Source of the DNA: Spirosoma luteum DSM 19990
Lineage (GTDB): Bacteria > Bacteroidota > Bacteroidia > Cytophagales > Spirosomataceae
Assembly: GCF_000374065.1 (NCBI RefSeq)
Contig: NZ_KB893271.1
Span: 1 to 59,962, forward strand
Length of the DNA stretch: 59,962 nt
Direction: 5' to 3'
A model generated the notes under the pieces. The model was given only the letters and a program-made list of their open reading frames with translations, was not told the DNA's origin and ran no database searches. This document shows positions 7,506 through 16,803 of the stretch, piece by piece. Position 1 is the first letter of the stretch, and each line of letters opens with the position of its first letter. Both the position numbers and the translations under genes were made by a program.

Positions 7506-10500
7506 ATGCGCTACGTAGGCTTTTTGTGCGGATTAGCATTTCTGGGGATAGTCAGTTGCCAGCCTGACCTTCCGCAGGAGGTGAACAGTGCCCTGACCTT
7601 GCTGCCCGCCGAGTTGGATTATAATCAGCACGTAAAACCCATATTATCGGATAAATGCTTTGCCTGTCATGGTCCAGACAAAGCCAAACAGAAGGCAGGT
7701 CTGCGCCTTGACCTGGCCAGTAATGCCTATGATGACCTGCCCGAAAGTCCCGGCAAAGTGGCCATCGACCCCGGCAGTTTGAGAAATAGTGAGGTATTCC
7801 GGCGCATCCTTTCTACCGACCCCGACGTGATGATGCCCACGCCCGAATCGCACCTGAGCCTGACTGCCTACGAAAAAGCGGTGCTGGTCAAATGGATTCA
7901 GGAGGGAGCCGAATACAAACCTCACTGGGCGTTCGTAAAACCCGAAATGCCAAAAACCCCGTCCATCGATAACGAAGACTGGGCCGTAAACCCCATCGAC
8001 AATTTTGTAGCGGCCAAACTGGCCGAGAAGAAACTACGTCCGGCCCCCCAGGCCAGTCGCGAACTCCTCATCCGGCGGGTAACCTTAGACCTCACCGGCT
8101 TGCCGCCTACACTGGCGGAAATCGATGCGTTCCTGGCCGACAGGAGTGATAACGCCTACGAAAAATTAGTGGACAGGTTGCTCAAGTCGCCCCACTACGG
8201 CGAACGTATGGCCGCCGACTGGCTCGACCTCGCCCGCTTTGCCGATTCGCACGGCTACACCGTCGACCGGCTGCGCGATATGTCGCCCTACCGCGACTGG
8301 GTCATCAACGCATTCAACAAAAACCAGCCTTACGACCAGTTCATCCACCATCAGTTAGCCGGTGATCTGATGCCGGGCCACGAGAGGCCGGGCCACGACA
8401 GGCCGGGCACGAATGGGGCAAAGCCTACAAAAGCGATGCTAGTTGCCACGGCTTTCAACCGCAATCACCAGCAGAACCTGGAGGGGGGGATTGTGGAGGA
8501 AGAATTCCAGCGGGAGTATGTTTTGGACCGTACCAACACGCTGGGAGATGCATTTCTGGGCCTGTCGGTGGGGTGCGCCCGGTGCCATGACCACAAATAC
8601 GACCCTGTTTCGCAGAAGAATTACTATCAGTTATCCAGCTTTTTCAACAACGTAGAAGAGGCCGGACAGATTTCGTGGGATGATGCCATGCCTTCACCTA
8701 CCCTGTTGCTGCCCACCAAAAAGCAGGAGCAGTTAATACACTTCATCCAAACCAAGATTAGTCAGCAGAACACACAGGTAGCAACAGTCCAGCAGCAGGG
8801 AGCGGCCGATTTCAGGCAGTGGCTGGATAAGGGCGAATATGCTGCATTAAAAGATGAAAGCTTCCCCGCAAAGGGACTAATGGCCCGGTACACCTTTGAG
8901 GGTAAGAAGCTGTTTAACGAGGTCACCCGAAAGGATACGGCCCAGACCAAACGCGAAACCGGCAAAGAACCAGAACAGTGGACTACCGGCCACCACGGGC
9001 CGGGCCTGAAACTCAACGGCGATGCCTGGCTGGACCTCGGTAAAGTCGGTATTTTCAGGAAGTCAGAGCCGTTTACGGTGGGGCTTTGGGTAACTATTCC
9101 GAAGGACATGACCGAAGGTGTACTGTTTCATAAATGTCAGGCCGAACGGCTCTACAACTTCCGGGGCTACCACGTGTACCTGCGAAACGGCAAACTGGAA
9201 CTCAGCATGGCGCACGTAGCACCGTCTAACGCCATTACCAAAATTACGACCCGGCTCGTTCCCCGCGACCAGTGGCTGCAACTCACTATTACGTCCGATG
9301 GGTCGGGCCGGGCAGCCGGGCTGAGGTTGTACGTAAATGGTACCGACCAGCCCATGCGAACCAACATGGACCAGCTGACCAAAGATATTCTGTTCGACAG
9401 TACAAAAGTTAAACCTGAACCGGGTTTGCAGATTGGCGGCTGGTATCGCGGGACGGGTTTTAAAGATGGTATTATCGACGACATCGTAGTCTATAACCGG
9501 ACCCTCACGCCCTACGAGATTGCCGTTCTGGCCGAACGTTCTAACTGGCTTGCCATAGCAGCTAAACAGCCCGCCCAACTTACCCCCACTGACCAGAAAA
9601 TTCTGAGCGATTACTACTTCTCCGCCGTTCATGCGCCTACGCTTCTGGCCCGAAAAAAACTGACGGAAACTCGCAACGTGCTGGCCGACAGTACGGAGAA
9701 AGTACAGGAACTGATGGTGATGCGTGAGTCGGCTACGCCCAAACAAACCTATGTGCTGGAACGGGGCGTTTACGACTCGCCAGGCGAAAAAGTGTACCCT
9801 AACACGCCGGAGCGTATTTTTGCCTTTCCGGAAAACCTGCCTAAAAATCGTTATGGGCTGGCGCAGTGGCTTACCGATGCTGATAACCCGCTTACGGCCC
9901 GGGTAGCCGTCAACCGCTACTGGCAACTGTTTTTTGGTACCGGCATTGTCAAAACGACCGAAGACTTCGGCAATCAGGGCGAACTGCCCTCGCACCCCAA
10001 ACTCCTCGACTGGCTGGCCATCACCTTCCGGGAAGGGGGTGGTTCCCGGTCGCATGGATGGGATGTGAAGCGGTTGGTGAAAATGATGGTGATGTCGGCC
10101 ACTTACCGGCAGGACTCCCGCGCCAGTCGCGAGTTGCTCGAAAAAGACCCGCAAAACCGGCTGCTGGCCCGCGGCCCATCCCGCCGGCTGTCGGCAGAAA
10201 TGATGCGTGACAATGCTTTAGCCGCCAGTGGGTTGATTAATTACGCTATTGGCGGGCGTAGCATCAAACCGTACCAGCCCGACGGGTTATGGCGCATCAA
10301 CTCAGCTACTTACAAACCCGACAGCGGGGCCATTGTCTATAAACGGAGTGTTTACGTGCTGGTCAAACGCTCGGTACCGAACCCTACGCTGGGCACGTTC
10401 GATGCACCATCGCGGAGTTTCTGCACCGTCCGACGGCAGAAGACCAACACGCCGTTGCAGGCGCTGGTTACGCTGAACGACCCTACGTTTTTAGAAGCGG

Positions 10501-10790
10501 CCAACGTACTGGGCGAGCAGATGACCCGCCAGAAAGACGAGAAACAAGCTATCATGCTGACCTATCGAAAGCTGACCGGCCGCCGACCCACCCGCCCTGA
10601 AGTAGACCTGCTGACCAAAATGCAGCTCGCCCAACTGAAGCGTTTCAGCCAGGCACCCGGCAAAACGAAAGGCTGGCTGGCAACGGGTCAGTACAGAATA
10701 GACAGTACACTAAATGCCGCGCAGGTAGCCGCCAACGCCGTAGTAGCCAGTACCATCATGAACTCCGACGCAACCCTTACGAAACGCTAA
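7506..10790 (+). CDS. DUF1549/DUF1553 lipoprotein with c-type cytochrome (PSCyt1) and LamG domains
   Basis: A 1094-residue exported protein. The signal peptide ends in a lipobox (GIVSC, Cys18), so it is probably a lipoprotein. Domains in order: PSCyt1 haem domain with CFACH (Cys51, Cys54, His55); DUF1549 (about 160-395), which contains a second CARCH motif near residue 357; a concanavalin/LamG-like beta-sandwich (about 455-690); and DUF1553 (about 770-1040). This architecture is typical of Planctomycetes and occurs in some Bacteroidota. The biochemical role is unknown; an electron-transfer or oxidation step on carbohydrate is inferred. A 15-bp tandem repeat expands the DUF1549 domain at 8372-8416. 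The next gene starts six bases after the stop, so they are co-transcribed. Confidence 0.9.
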   Translation: MRYVGFLCGLAFLGIVSCQPDLPQEVNSALTLLPAELDYNQHVKPILSDKCFACHGPDKAKQKAGLRLDLASNAYDDLPESPGKVAIDPGSLRNSEVFRRILSTDPDVMMPTPESHLSLTAYEKAVLVKWIQEGAEYKPHWAFVKPEMPKTPSIDNEDWAVNPIDNFVAAKLAEKKLRPAPQASRELLIRRVTLDLTGLPPTLAEIDAFLADRSDNAYEKLVDRLLKSPHYGERMAADWLDLARFADSHGYTVDRLRDMSPYRDWVINAFNKNQPYDQFIHHQLAGDLMPGHERPGHDRPGTNGAKPTKAMLVATAFNRNHQQNLEGGIVEEEFQREYVLDRTNTLGDAFLGLSVGCARCHDHKYDPVSQKNYYQLSSFFNNVEEAGQISWDDAMPSPTLLLPTKKQEQLIHFIQTKISQQNTQVATVQQQGAADFRQWLDKGEYAALKDESFPAKGLMARYTFEGKKLFNEVTRKDTAQTKRETGKEPEQWTTGHHGPGLKLNGDAWLDLGKVGIFRKSEPFTVGLWVTIPKDMTEGVLFHKCQAERLYNFRGYHVYLRNGKLELSMAHVAPSNAITKITTRLVPRDQWLQLTITSDGSGRAAGLRLYVNGTDQPMRTNMDQLTKDILFDSTKVKPEPGLQIGGWYRGTGFKDGIIDDIVVYNRTLTPYEIAVLAERSNWLAIAAKQPAQLTPTDQKILSDYYFSAVHAPTLLARKKLTETRNVLADSTEKVQELMVMRESATPKQTYVLERGVYDSPGEKVYPNTPERIFAFPENLPKNRYGLAQWLTDADNPLTARVAVNRYWQLFFGTGIVKTTEDFGNQGELPSHPKLLDWLAITFREGGGSRSHGWDVKRLVKMMVMSATYRQDSRASRELLEKDPQNRLLARGPSRRLSAEMMRDNALAASGLINYAIGGRSIKPYQPDGLWRINSATYKPDSGAIVYKRSVYVLVKRSVPNPTLGTFDAPSRSFCTVRRQKTNTPLQALVTLNDPTFLEAANVLGEQMTRQKDEKQAIMLTYRKLTGRRPTRPEVDLLTKMQLAQLKRFSQAPGKTKGWLATGQYRIDSTLNAAQVAANAVVASTIMNSDATLTKR
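8372..8416 (+). repeat. In-frame 15-bp tandem repeat inside the DUF1549 domain
   Basis: Two near-identical 15-base units starting GCCGGGCCACGA (8372-8386, 8387-8401) and a third decayed unit (8402-8416) encode PGHERPGHDRPGT. The period is a multiple of three, so the frame is kept. It sits between LAGDLM and the conserved ATAFNRNHQQNLEGG block. Confidence 0.85.
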
Positions 10791-10796
10791 ACGCTT

Positions 10797-12311
10797 ATGG
10801 AACAGCACCACGACGATGAGTTTCGGGTTAATACACCGGATTTCGCCAGGCTCAATGAGAAACTGGACCGGCGACGGTTTCTGACCAAAACCACGCTGGG
10901 TCTGGGTGCGCTGGCGGCTGGCACGCTGTTCGGTGGTCAGCGGCTGTTTGGCGGGGCCGCTGCCAAAGCGCCTGATGAACTTAATGAAGACACGCAGGAA
11001 GCCATCTTGCGCGCTCTGCCACACTTTGCGCCCCGCGCCAAACGCGTGGTTTACATGTTTATGAGCGGAGGGCCGTCGCAGTTTGAAACCTTCGACTACA
11101 AACCAAAACTGGCTAACATGTTTGGTCAGCAACTGCCCGATTCGGTGCGGAAGGGGCAGCGGCTCACGGGCATGAGCGCCAACCAGAGTAGTTTACCCAT
11201 TGCGCCGTCGGTGTACAATTTTAGCCAGTACGGCAAATCGAATACGTGGGTGAGCGAACTGTTGCCCCATACGGCAAAGGTGGTGGATGAGTTGTGCATC
11301 ATCAAATCGCTGTATACCGAGCAGATAAACCACGATCCCGCCATCACGTTTTTTCAGACGGGTAATCAACTTCCGGGTCGCCCGTCTATTGGCTCGTGGG
11401 TGAGCTACGGGCTGGGTTCCGACAATGAGAACCTGCCGACGTTTATCTCCATGATTTCCAAAAATGGCAACGGTCAGCCCCTATACTCGCGGTTGTGGGG
11501 CAGCGGTTTTCTGCCCACACGCCACGAGGGTGTTCAGTTTCGGTCGGGAAAAGACCCGGTGCTGTTTCTGAATAATCCCGAAGGGTACGACGGCGCCGAC
11601 CGGCAGGAAATGCTTACCTACCTTAAGCAGCTCAACGAGCTACAGCAAAGCGGCTTCGGTGACCCTGAAATTGAAAACCGCATGGCGCAGTACGAAATGG
11701 CCTACCGGATGCAGACTTCCGTGCCGGAGGTAATGAGCGTGGCGGGCGAACCCGACGAAGTGTTTGACCTTTACGGCCCCGACAGCCGGGACCCGGGTAC
11801 GTACGCGGCCAACTGCCTGCTGGCGCGCAAACTGCTGGAAAAAGACGTGAAGTTTGTGCAGTTGTACCACCAGGGCTGGGACCAGCACGGCGGCTTGCCG
11901 GGTGGCATCAAAAACCAGTGCAAAAATGTAGATCAGGCTACCGCAGCCCTTGTTACCGACCTGAAACGAACGGGTTTGCTGGAAGACACACTTGTAATCT
12001 GGGGTGGTGAGTTTGGCCGGACGGTTTATTCGCAGGGGAAGCTGACTAAAGATAACTACGGACGCGACCACCACCCGCGGTGTTTCACAATGTGGATGGC
12101 CGGGGCGGGGGTGAAAGCTGGTATTAGCTACGGCGAAACCGATGATTTCAGCTATAACATTACGAAGAATCCGGTGCACGTCCACGATTTTCAGGCTACG
12201 CTGTTACACCTGCTGGGTATCGATCATGAGCGGCTCACCTTCAAAAGCCAGGGCCGGCGTTTCCGCCTGACCGATGTACAGGGTAAGGTAGTACATGATC
12301 TCCTTTCCTGA
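10797..12311 (+). CDS. DUF1501 domain protein with Tat signal
   Basis: A 504-residue protein. The N-terminus carries a twin-arginine-type signal (DRRRFLTKT followed by a hydrophobic stretch), suggesting folded export to the periplasm. The DUF1501 body belongs to the alkaline-phosphatase/sulfatase-like fold group: it shows [16 protein letters not shown] near residue 85, the [12 protein letters not shown] motif and IWGGEFGRT, which contain likely metal ligands. Genes of this family are nearly always paired with DUF1549/DUF1553 genes, exactly as here. The specific reaction is not established. It is the second gene of the operon, with a six-base gap upstream. Confidence 0.92.
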   Translation: MEQHHDDEFRVNTPDFARLNEKLDRRRFLTKTTLGLGALAAGTLFGGQRLFGGAAAKAPDELNEDTQEAILRALPHFAPRAKRVVYMFMSGGPSQFETFDYKPKLANMFGQQLPDSVRKGQRLTGMSANQSSLPIAPSVYNFSQYGKSNTWVSELLPHTAKVVDELCIIKSLYTEQINHDPAITFFQTGNQLPGRPSIGSWVSYGLGSDNENLPTFISMISKNGNGQPLYSRLWGSGFLPTRHEGVQFRSGKDPVLFLNNPEGYDGADRQEMLTYLKQLNELQQSGFGDPEIENRMAQYEMAYRMQTSVPEVMSVAGEPDEVFDLYGPDSRDPGTYAANCLLARKLLEKDVKFVQLYHQGWDQHGGLPGGIKNQCKNVDQATAALVTDLKRTGLLEDTLVIWGGEFGRTVYSQGKLTKDNYGRDHHPRCFTMWMAGAGVKAGISYGETDDFSYNITKNPVHVHDFQATLLHLLGIDHERLTFKSQGRRFRLTDVQGKVVHDLLS

Positions 12312-12412
12312 TGCCTACTTTGAAGGCCGTTATGACTGTATGGGTAAGGTATTGTGATCAAATTATTCGAGCTTGTTTGAGTAAATCGGGAGCGAAACTG
12401 ACTATACTATAC

Positions 12413-13348
12413 ATGAAGAAGACCAGCTTACTCATTCTTACTGCCTGCACCGTACTGCTCAGTGTTTTCGCTCAGGCACAGAGCCTGGATGGTTTTGCAG
12501 CCGATGCTGTCTGGAAGGCAAAAATCGAACAGATAGCCCCGGCAAAAACCACGTATCCTGCAAAGAAGAAGCACAAAGTTTTGCTCTTCTCGCTGTTTAC
12601 CGGCTTCGACCATTGGGTAGTGCCCCATACTAACGCGGTTATTGAGATTCTGGGCCAGAAAAGTGGTGCCTTTGAGGTTGTTCAGAGCAATGATATCAAG
12701 CTATTCCAAAAGGATAAGCTGAAGGACTTCGACGTGGTCGTGCTGAACAATAACTGCTCAATTGGTACCAACCGGGATTTGTTTCGGGATAAACTGAGCG
12801 AAGATAAATCACTGACCGAAGCCCAGGCCATTGCAGGAGCTAAAGAACTGGAGCAGAATCTGCTGAATTTTGTCCGAAAAGGGGGTGGGCTTATGGCTAT
12901 GCACGGCGGTATTGTGATGCAGAACAAGTCGGCTGACTTTAGCGAGATGATGGGCGGCAGCTTCGATTACCACCCTAAGCAGCAAATGCTCCACGTAAAA
13001 CTCGTCAACCCGCAGCACCCGCTTGTGCAGGCTTTCGGAGGTGAGGGTTTTGACCATATTGACGAAGCGTACATGTTCAACATGGCCTATAGCAAGCAGA
13101 ATTTCCGGCCCCTGCTTTACCTCAATACCAGCGAAGTAGAGGGATTAAAGGGCGAAAATCCTGAACCGGTAATATATATTTCCTGGATTAAGCGATACGG
13201 TAAAGGACGTGTTTTTTATACCTCTCCGTCCCATAATGCCCAGAGTTTTGACAACCCCAGGCTGCTACAGTATTTTCTGGACGCCATGCAGTATGTGGCG
13301 GGCGATGTGAAAGTAGACGATTCCCCCATTGGCAATAACACACCCTAA
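12413..13348 (+). CDS. Exported ThuA-like domain protein
   Basis: About 311 residues. ATG at 12413 starts a clear signal peptide (MKKTSLLILTACTVLLSV, cleavage after AQA), so it is preferred over ATG 12311, which overlaps the previous stop as TGATG but puts 34 odd residues in front. The ThuA-like glutamine-amidotransferase-type fold is indicated by KVLLFSLFTGFDHW, the KDFDVVVLNNN segment, GGGLMAMHGG and the C-terminal GKGRVFYTSPSHN. ThuA relatives act in disaccharide and 3-keto-sugar utilisation. The exact substrate is unknown. The position between DUF1501 and a Gfo/Idh gene supports a shared pathway. Confidence 0.88.
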   Translation: MKKTSLLILTACTVLLSVFAQAQSLDGFAADAVWKAKIEQIAPAKTTYPAKKKHKVLLFSLFTGFDHWVVPHTNAVIEILGQKSGAFEVVQSNDIKLFQKDKLKDFDVVVLNNNCSIGTNRDLFRDKLSEDKSLTEAQAIAGAKELEQNLLNFVRKGGGLMAMHGGIVMQNKSADFSEMMGGSFDYHPKQQMLHVKLVNPQHPLVQAFGGEGFDHIDEAYMFNMAYSKQNFRPLLYLNTSEVEGLKGENPEPVIYISWIKRYGKGRVFYTSPSHNAQSFDNPRLLQYFLDAMQYVAGDVKVDDSPIGNNTP

Positions 13349-13387
13349 TCCTGACTGATACTCCTGAACCAATAAACGGATAAATCC

Positions 13388-14824
13388 ATGAAAAAAACAG
13401 ACGAAACAACGGACCAGAGCCGCAGGGCATTTATTAAGTCAACCGCTGCCGGCACTGCCGGTCTCATCGCTACAACGGGTTTCCCAACCATTGTGCCATC
13501 GAGCGTATTCGGAAAAAATGCCCCCAGCAACAAAATCAACATCGGCCAGATTGGTTTTGGCCGTATTGCCTCCGGCCACGACCTGCCCGAAATACTCAAG
13601 AACGAAGTTGCCCGCGTCATAGCAGTAGCCGACCTTGATAAAAACCGGCTGGCGATGGGCAAAAAATGGATTGAGAAAAAGTACGCCGACAAAACCGGCA
13701 AGGATAACTACGTCGACGTGCAGATGTTCGACGATTACAAGGAACTGCTGGCCCGTAAAGACATCGACGCGGTCATTATCAGCACCCCCGACCACTGGCA
13801 CGCACAACCCGCTATGGAAGCTGCAGTGGCTGGAAAACACATTTACATGCAGAAGCCTACTTCCCTTACTATTCAGGAAGGCCGTATGCTCAGTGATATG
13901 GTTCAAAAGAAAGGGATAAAGTTCCAGTTGGGTAGCCAGCAGCGTTCTGCCAGTCCCTGGCCGCAGTTCAAACGAACCTGCGAACTGGTCCGTAATGGTC
14001 GTATTGGTCAGCTCAAAAAGGTGTACGTGGGCCTGCCCGGCGACCCCGCTGGCGGGAGTACGGTTAAGACACCCGTGCCTACAAACCTTAATTATGATAT
14101 GTGGCTCGGCTCCACGCCGGAGGTCTATTATACCCCGGACCGGGTGCATTCGCAAACCAGCATCAACGACCGGCCCGGCTGGTTACGCCTGGAGCAGTTT
14201 GGCGCGGGAATGATTACAGGCTGGGGGTCGCACCACGTAGACATAGCCCACTGGGGTATGGATACTGAATTGACCGGCCCCGTTGAACTGGAAGGGCTGG
14301 GTGCTTTCCCCCTGCCTGGTTCGGGATTATGGGATGTGCATGGCAACTTTCTGGTCATGGCGACGTACGCAAACGGGGTGGTGATGGAAATAGGGGGTAA
14401 CAACCCCAACGGCGTGATGTTCGAGGGCACCGATGGCTGGATATTTGTATCCCGGGGTAATGTGGGCGTTACGGCTTCGGACCCCGGCGCAGCACAGTCA
14501 GCTAAAGAAAATGAGGCTTTCAAGGCAAGCGATAAGAAAATTCTGGGGTCGGTGATTGGCCCCGACGAAATTCACCTGTACGATAGTCCCGAACAGCACC
14601 GAAACTGGCTGGAGAGCATCCAGAACGATAAACAGACCATCAGTCACGTAGAAATTGCCCAGCGTTCCTGCTCGGCCTGCTTGCTCGCCCATACTGCTAT
14701 GAAGTTGGGCCGCAAGCTGAAATGGAACCCTGAAAAGGAGCAGTTCCTGAACGATAAAGAGGCCAACGCTACATTGTCAAGACCACAGCGCGCCCCTTAC
14801 GGTACTACGAACGTAAAAGGATAG
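13388..14824 (+). CDS. Tat-exported Gfo/Idh/MocA family oxidoreductase
   Basis: A 478-residue NAD(P)-dependent sugar oxidoreductase type. The N-terminus has a twin-arginine signal (SRRAFIKSTAAG). The Rossmann fold begins at KINIGQIGFGRIASGHD, with VIAVADLD as the second strand. The family catalytic region is AGKHIYMQKPTSLTIQEG (Lys in the EKP-like motif, here QKP) and the downstream GWGSHHVDIAHWGM carries the usual histidine. Exported members generally hold their cofactor tightly. It starts 39 bases after the ThuA-like gene and likely acts on the same sugar in the periplasm. Substrate unknown. Confidence 0.9.
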   Translation: MKKTDETTDQSRRAFIKSTAAGTAGLIATTGFPTIVPSSVFGKNAPSNKINIGQIGFGRIASGHDLPEILKNEVARVIAVADLDKNRLAMGKKWIEKKYADKTGKDNYVDVQMFDDYKELLARKDIDAVIISTPDHWHAQPAMEAAVAGKHIYMQKPTSLTIQEGRMLSDMVQKKGIKFQLGSQQRSASPWPQFKRTCELVRNGRIGQLKKVYVGLPGDPAGGSTVKTPVPTNLNYDMWLGSTPEVYYTPDRVHSQTSINDRPGWLRLEQFGAGMITGWGSHHVDIAHWGMDTELTGPVELEGLGAFPLPGSGLWDVHGNFLVMATYANGVVMEIGGNNPNGVMFEGTDGWIFVSRGNVGVTASDPGAAQSAKENEAFKASDKKILGSVIGPDEIHLYDSPEQHRNWLESIQNDKQTISHVEIAQRSCSACLLAHTAMKLGRKLKWNPEKEQFLNDKEANATLSRPQRAPYGTTNVKG

Positions 14825-14835
14825 TTGCTTTTAGC

Positions 14836-14876
14836 TGCCCCAACCTGTTGCTTCGGCTGAGCACCAGGTTGGGGCA
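14836..14876 (+). terminator. Stem-loop between the Gfo/Idh gene and the next membrane protein gene
   Basis: A perfect 12-bp stem (TGCCCCAACCTG with its complement at 14865-14876) lies 11 bases after the stop of the oxidoreductase gene. No strong T run follows, so it may be a partial terminator or a processing hairpin that lowers expression of the distal gene. Confidence 0.5.
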
Positions 14877-14906
14877 ATAGTTTGTGGTGAAGCTAATTCA
14901 CCTGAC

Positions 14907-16286
14907 ATGATCCTGTTAACTATCACCACGTTTTTTGGGCGAATGCACCCATTGGTAGTGCATTTGCCCATCGGCTTTCTGGTTCTGGCAGCTCTGCTGG
15001 ACTGGGCTTCGTATTGGCCGAACTATAAAAACGTTCAGGCTGCGGTACCGCTGGCGTTGCTGGCCGGGGCCATTTCGGCGGTGGTGGCCTGCGTGCTGGG
15101 CTGGCTTCTTTCTACCACCGGCGATTATGCCCCTATTCTGCTGGATAAGCACAAATATTCAGGGATTGCCCTGGCCGGAGTGGCACTTGTACTGTACGCC
15201 CTGACTACTCCAGCGTTTGTTCGCTACGTGGCTCTGCCCCGGAAGGTTTTTTCGGTCGCGTTCGTGGTCGTTTTAGGATTGATGAGTTACGTCGGGCATC
15301 AGGGAGGAAGCCTGACGCACGGCAGCGATTACCTCTCGCTGGCTACCCTGACCAAAACTGAGCGGCCTAAACCAACCCGTATAGAGCAAGCCTTTATCTT
15401 TGAAGATATAGTGCAGCCCCTGCTGGAGAAACGATGCGTACAATGCCACCGGGCGGGGAAACTGAAGGGGAATCTGCGCCTGGAAACCCACGGCGATTTG
15501 CTGGAAGGGGGCAAGCACGGCCCGGTCGTAGTAGCGGGTAACCTGACAAAAAGCGAGTTGTACCGGCGTATTACACTCGATCCTGCTCACAAGGAATTTA
15601 TGCCGACTGATGGTAAAACTCCCCTTACCAAAACGGAGATTACCCTCATCAAGTGGTGGATTGAAAAAGCCGCTGCCGCCGGTACTATTAAACTGACCGA
15701 GGTGAAAGGGTATCAGAATGTGCAACCAATAGTGGCAAGCGTGCTGGGTTTTGCCGGGCCAACTGGTGGCATTGTTGCCGAAGAAGGTAATCGCAGTCGT
15801 CCTGTCAACCCAGACATTCCCCCGTCGGGCGATACTGCGCAGATCACGGTAGTCCGGCGAGAAGGCTTCGTTGTTCGGATAATGAACTACCAACCCCTGA
15901 TGCTCGATGTAACGCTGCCCCCAAAAGCAGGCAAGTCGGGGGTCAATCTGTCTGTGTTGAAACCACTGGCCCGGCACATTATCTGGCTTAACCTATCCGA
16001 CCTGAACCTGACCGATGGTCAACTTAGTATCGTTGCTACGTTCAGCAACCTCGAAAAACTCCGGGTGGAGAAAAATCCCATTAGTAACGAAGCCCTGAAA
16101 AGCATCTCGGGGCTGACACACCTGCACGCCCTGAATATTTACCGCACAAAAATTACTCCCACCGGTTTGGAAACGCTGAAGCACATGAAGCAACTTGAAA
16201 ACCTATACGTCTGGCAAACGGGTATAACGGCCAGCGACGTGAAAAAGGTATTTGGCGACAGCACATCAATCCGGGTTGCTTACTGA
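14907..16286 (+). CDS. Membrane protein with DUF2231, c-type cytochrome (PSCyt1) and leucine-rich repeats
   Basis: A 459-residue protein. The first 140 residues hold about four transmembrane helices matching DUF2231 (GRMHPLVVHLPIGFLVLAAL). A cytochrome segment follows, with CVQCH near residue 177 and the PSCyt1-style TKSELYRRITL and EFMPTDGKTPL. The C-terminal third is a set of leucine-rich repeats (LNLSDLNLTDGQLS, LEKLRVEKNPISNEALK, LHALNIYRTKITPTG). The same haem module is in the lipoprotein encoded at 7506, so this is likely its membrane electron partner; that is an inference from shared domains and position. Confidence 0.87.
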   Translation: MILLTITTFFGRMHPLVVHLPIGFLVLAALLDWASYWPNYKNVQAAVPLALLAGAISAVVACVLGWLLSTTGDYAPILLDKHKYSGIALAGVALVLYALTTPAFVRYVALPRKVFSVAFVVVLGLMSYVGHQGGSLTHGSDYLSLATLTKTERPKPTRIEQAFIFEDIVQPLLEKRCVQCHRAGKLKGNLRLETHGDLLEGGKHGPVVVAGNLTKSELYRRITLDPAHKEFMPTDGKTPLTKTEITLIKWWIEKAAAAGTIKLTEVKGYQNVQPIVASVLGFAGPTGGIVAEEGNRSRPVNPDIPPSGDTAQITVVRREGFVVRIMNYQPLMLDVTLPPKAGKSGVNLSVLKPLARHIIWLNLSDLNLTDGQLSIVATFSNLEKLRVEKNPISNEALKSISGLTHLHALNIYRTKITPTGLETLKHMKQLENLYVWQTGITASDVKKVFGDSTSIRVAY

Positions 16287-16392
16287 CGTATTTTTCTCTG
16301 GGCGTCAGGGTATCCAATCGATTAAAACTACTCTTAACTTTTTGTTGACAACGCGGCTGAGCCTGCGCTCAGTCGTCCAACTGACTCACCAC

Positions 16393-16731
16393 ATGAAACG
16401 CTATTGCCTCGCCCTCGACCTTATTGACGAACCAGCCCTGATTGAAAAATATAAATGGCACCACGCGCCCGAAAATCAGTGGCCCGACATTAATCAGAGT
16501 ATCCACGATGCGGGTGTAGTCAGCATGGAGATTTACCTGTTTGGCAACCGGATGTTCATGATTATGGAAGTAGACGACACCTTTTCGTTTGAGCGGATGC
16601 ATGCCATAAACCAGCATCCCAAATCGGTAGAGTGGGAAAACCTGATGTGGGGGTTCCAGCAGGCCGTGCCGGGCGCAAAACCCGGCGAAAAATGGGTGCT
16701 GATGGAGCAGATTTTCAATCTGCCAAAGTGA
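16393..16731 (+). CDS. L-rhamnose mutarotase family protein (RhaM/FucM-like)
   Basis: A 112-residue single-domain protein of the RhaM (DUF718) dimeric ferredoxin-like fold, which interconverts anomers of L-rhamnose or L-fucose. MKRYCLALDL starts the family pattern; YKWHHAPENQWPDI contains the histidine equivalent to that of E. coli RhaM; MEIYLFGNRMFMIMEVDD and the tail VLMEQIFNLP also fit. The start is ATG 16393; upstream in-frame codons (from 16252) overlap the previous gene and do not match the family. It lies 72 bases before tagaturonate reductase. Rhamnose versus fucose specificity cannot be decided here. Confidence 0.88.
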   Translation: MKRYCLALDLIDEPALIEKYKWHHAPENQWPDINQSIHDAGVVSMEIYLFGNRMFMIMEVDDTFSFERMHAINQHPKSVEWENLMWGFQQAVPGAKPGEKWVLMEQIFNLPK

Positions 16732-16803
16732 ACCTGTTACCATGGCAGATGATGGACGTTCATAAACAGAAACAAATTCCTGATAGATAACACGTACCAA
16801 TTG

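Noticed and set aside
9063..10154. 363-residue minus-strand frame inside the DUF1549/DUF1553 gene
   Set aside because: A shadow of GC-rich coding DNA; the plus-strand protein has clear domains over the same bases.
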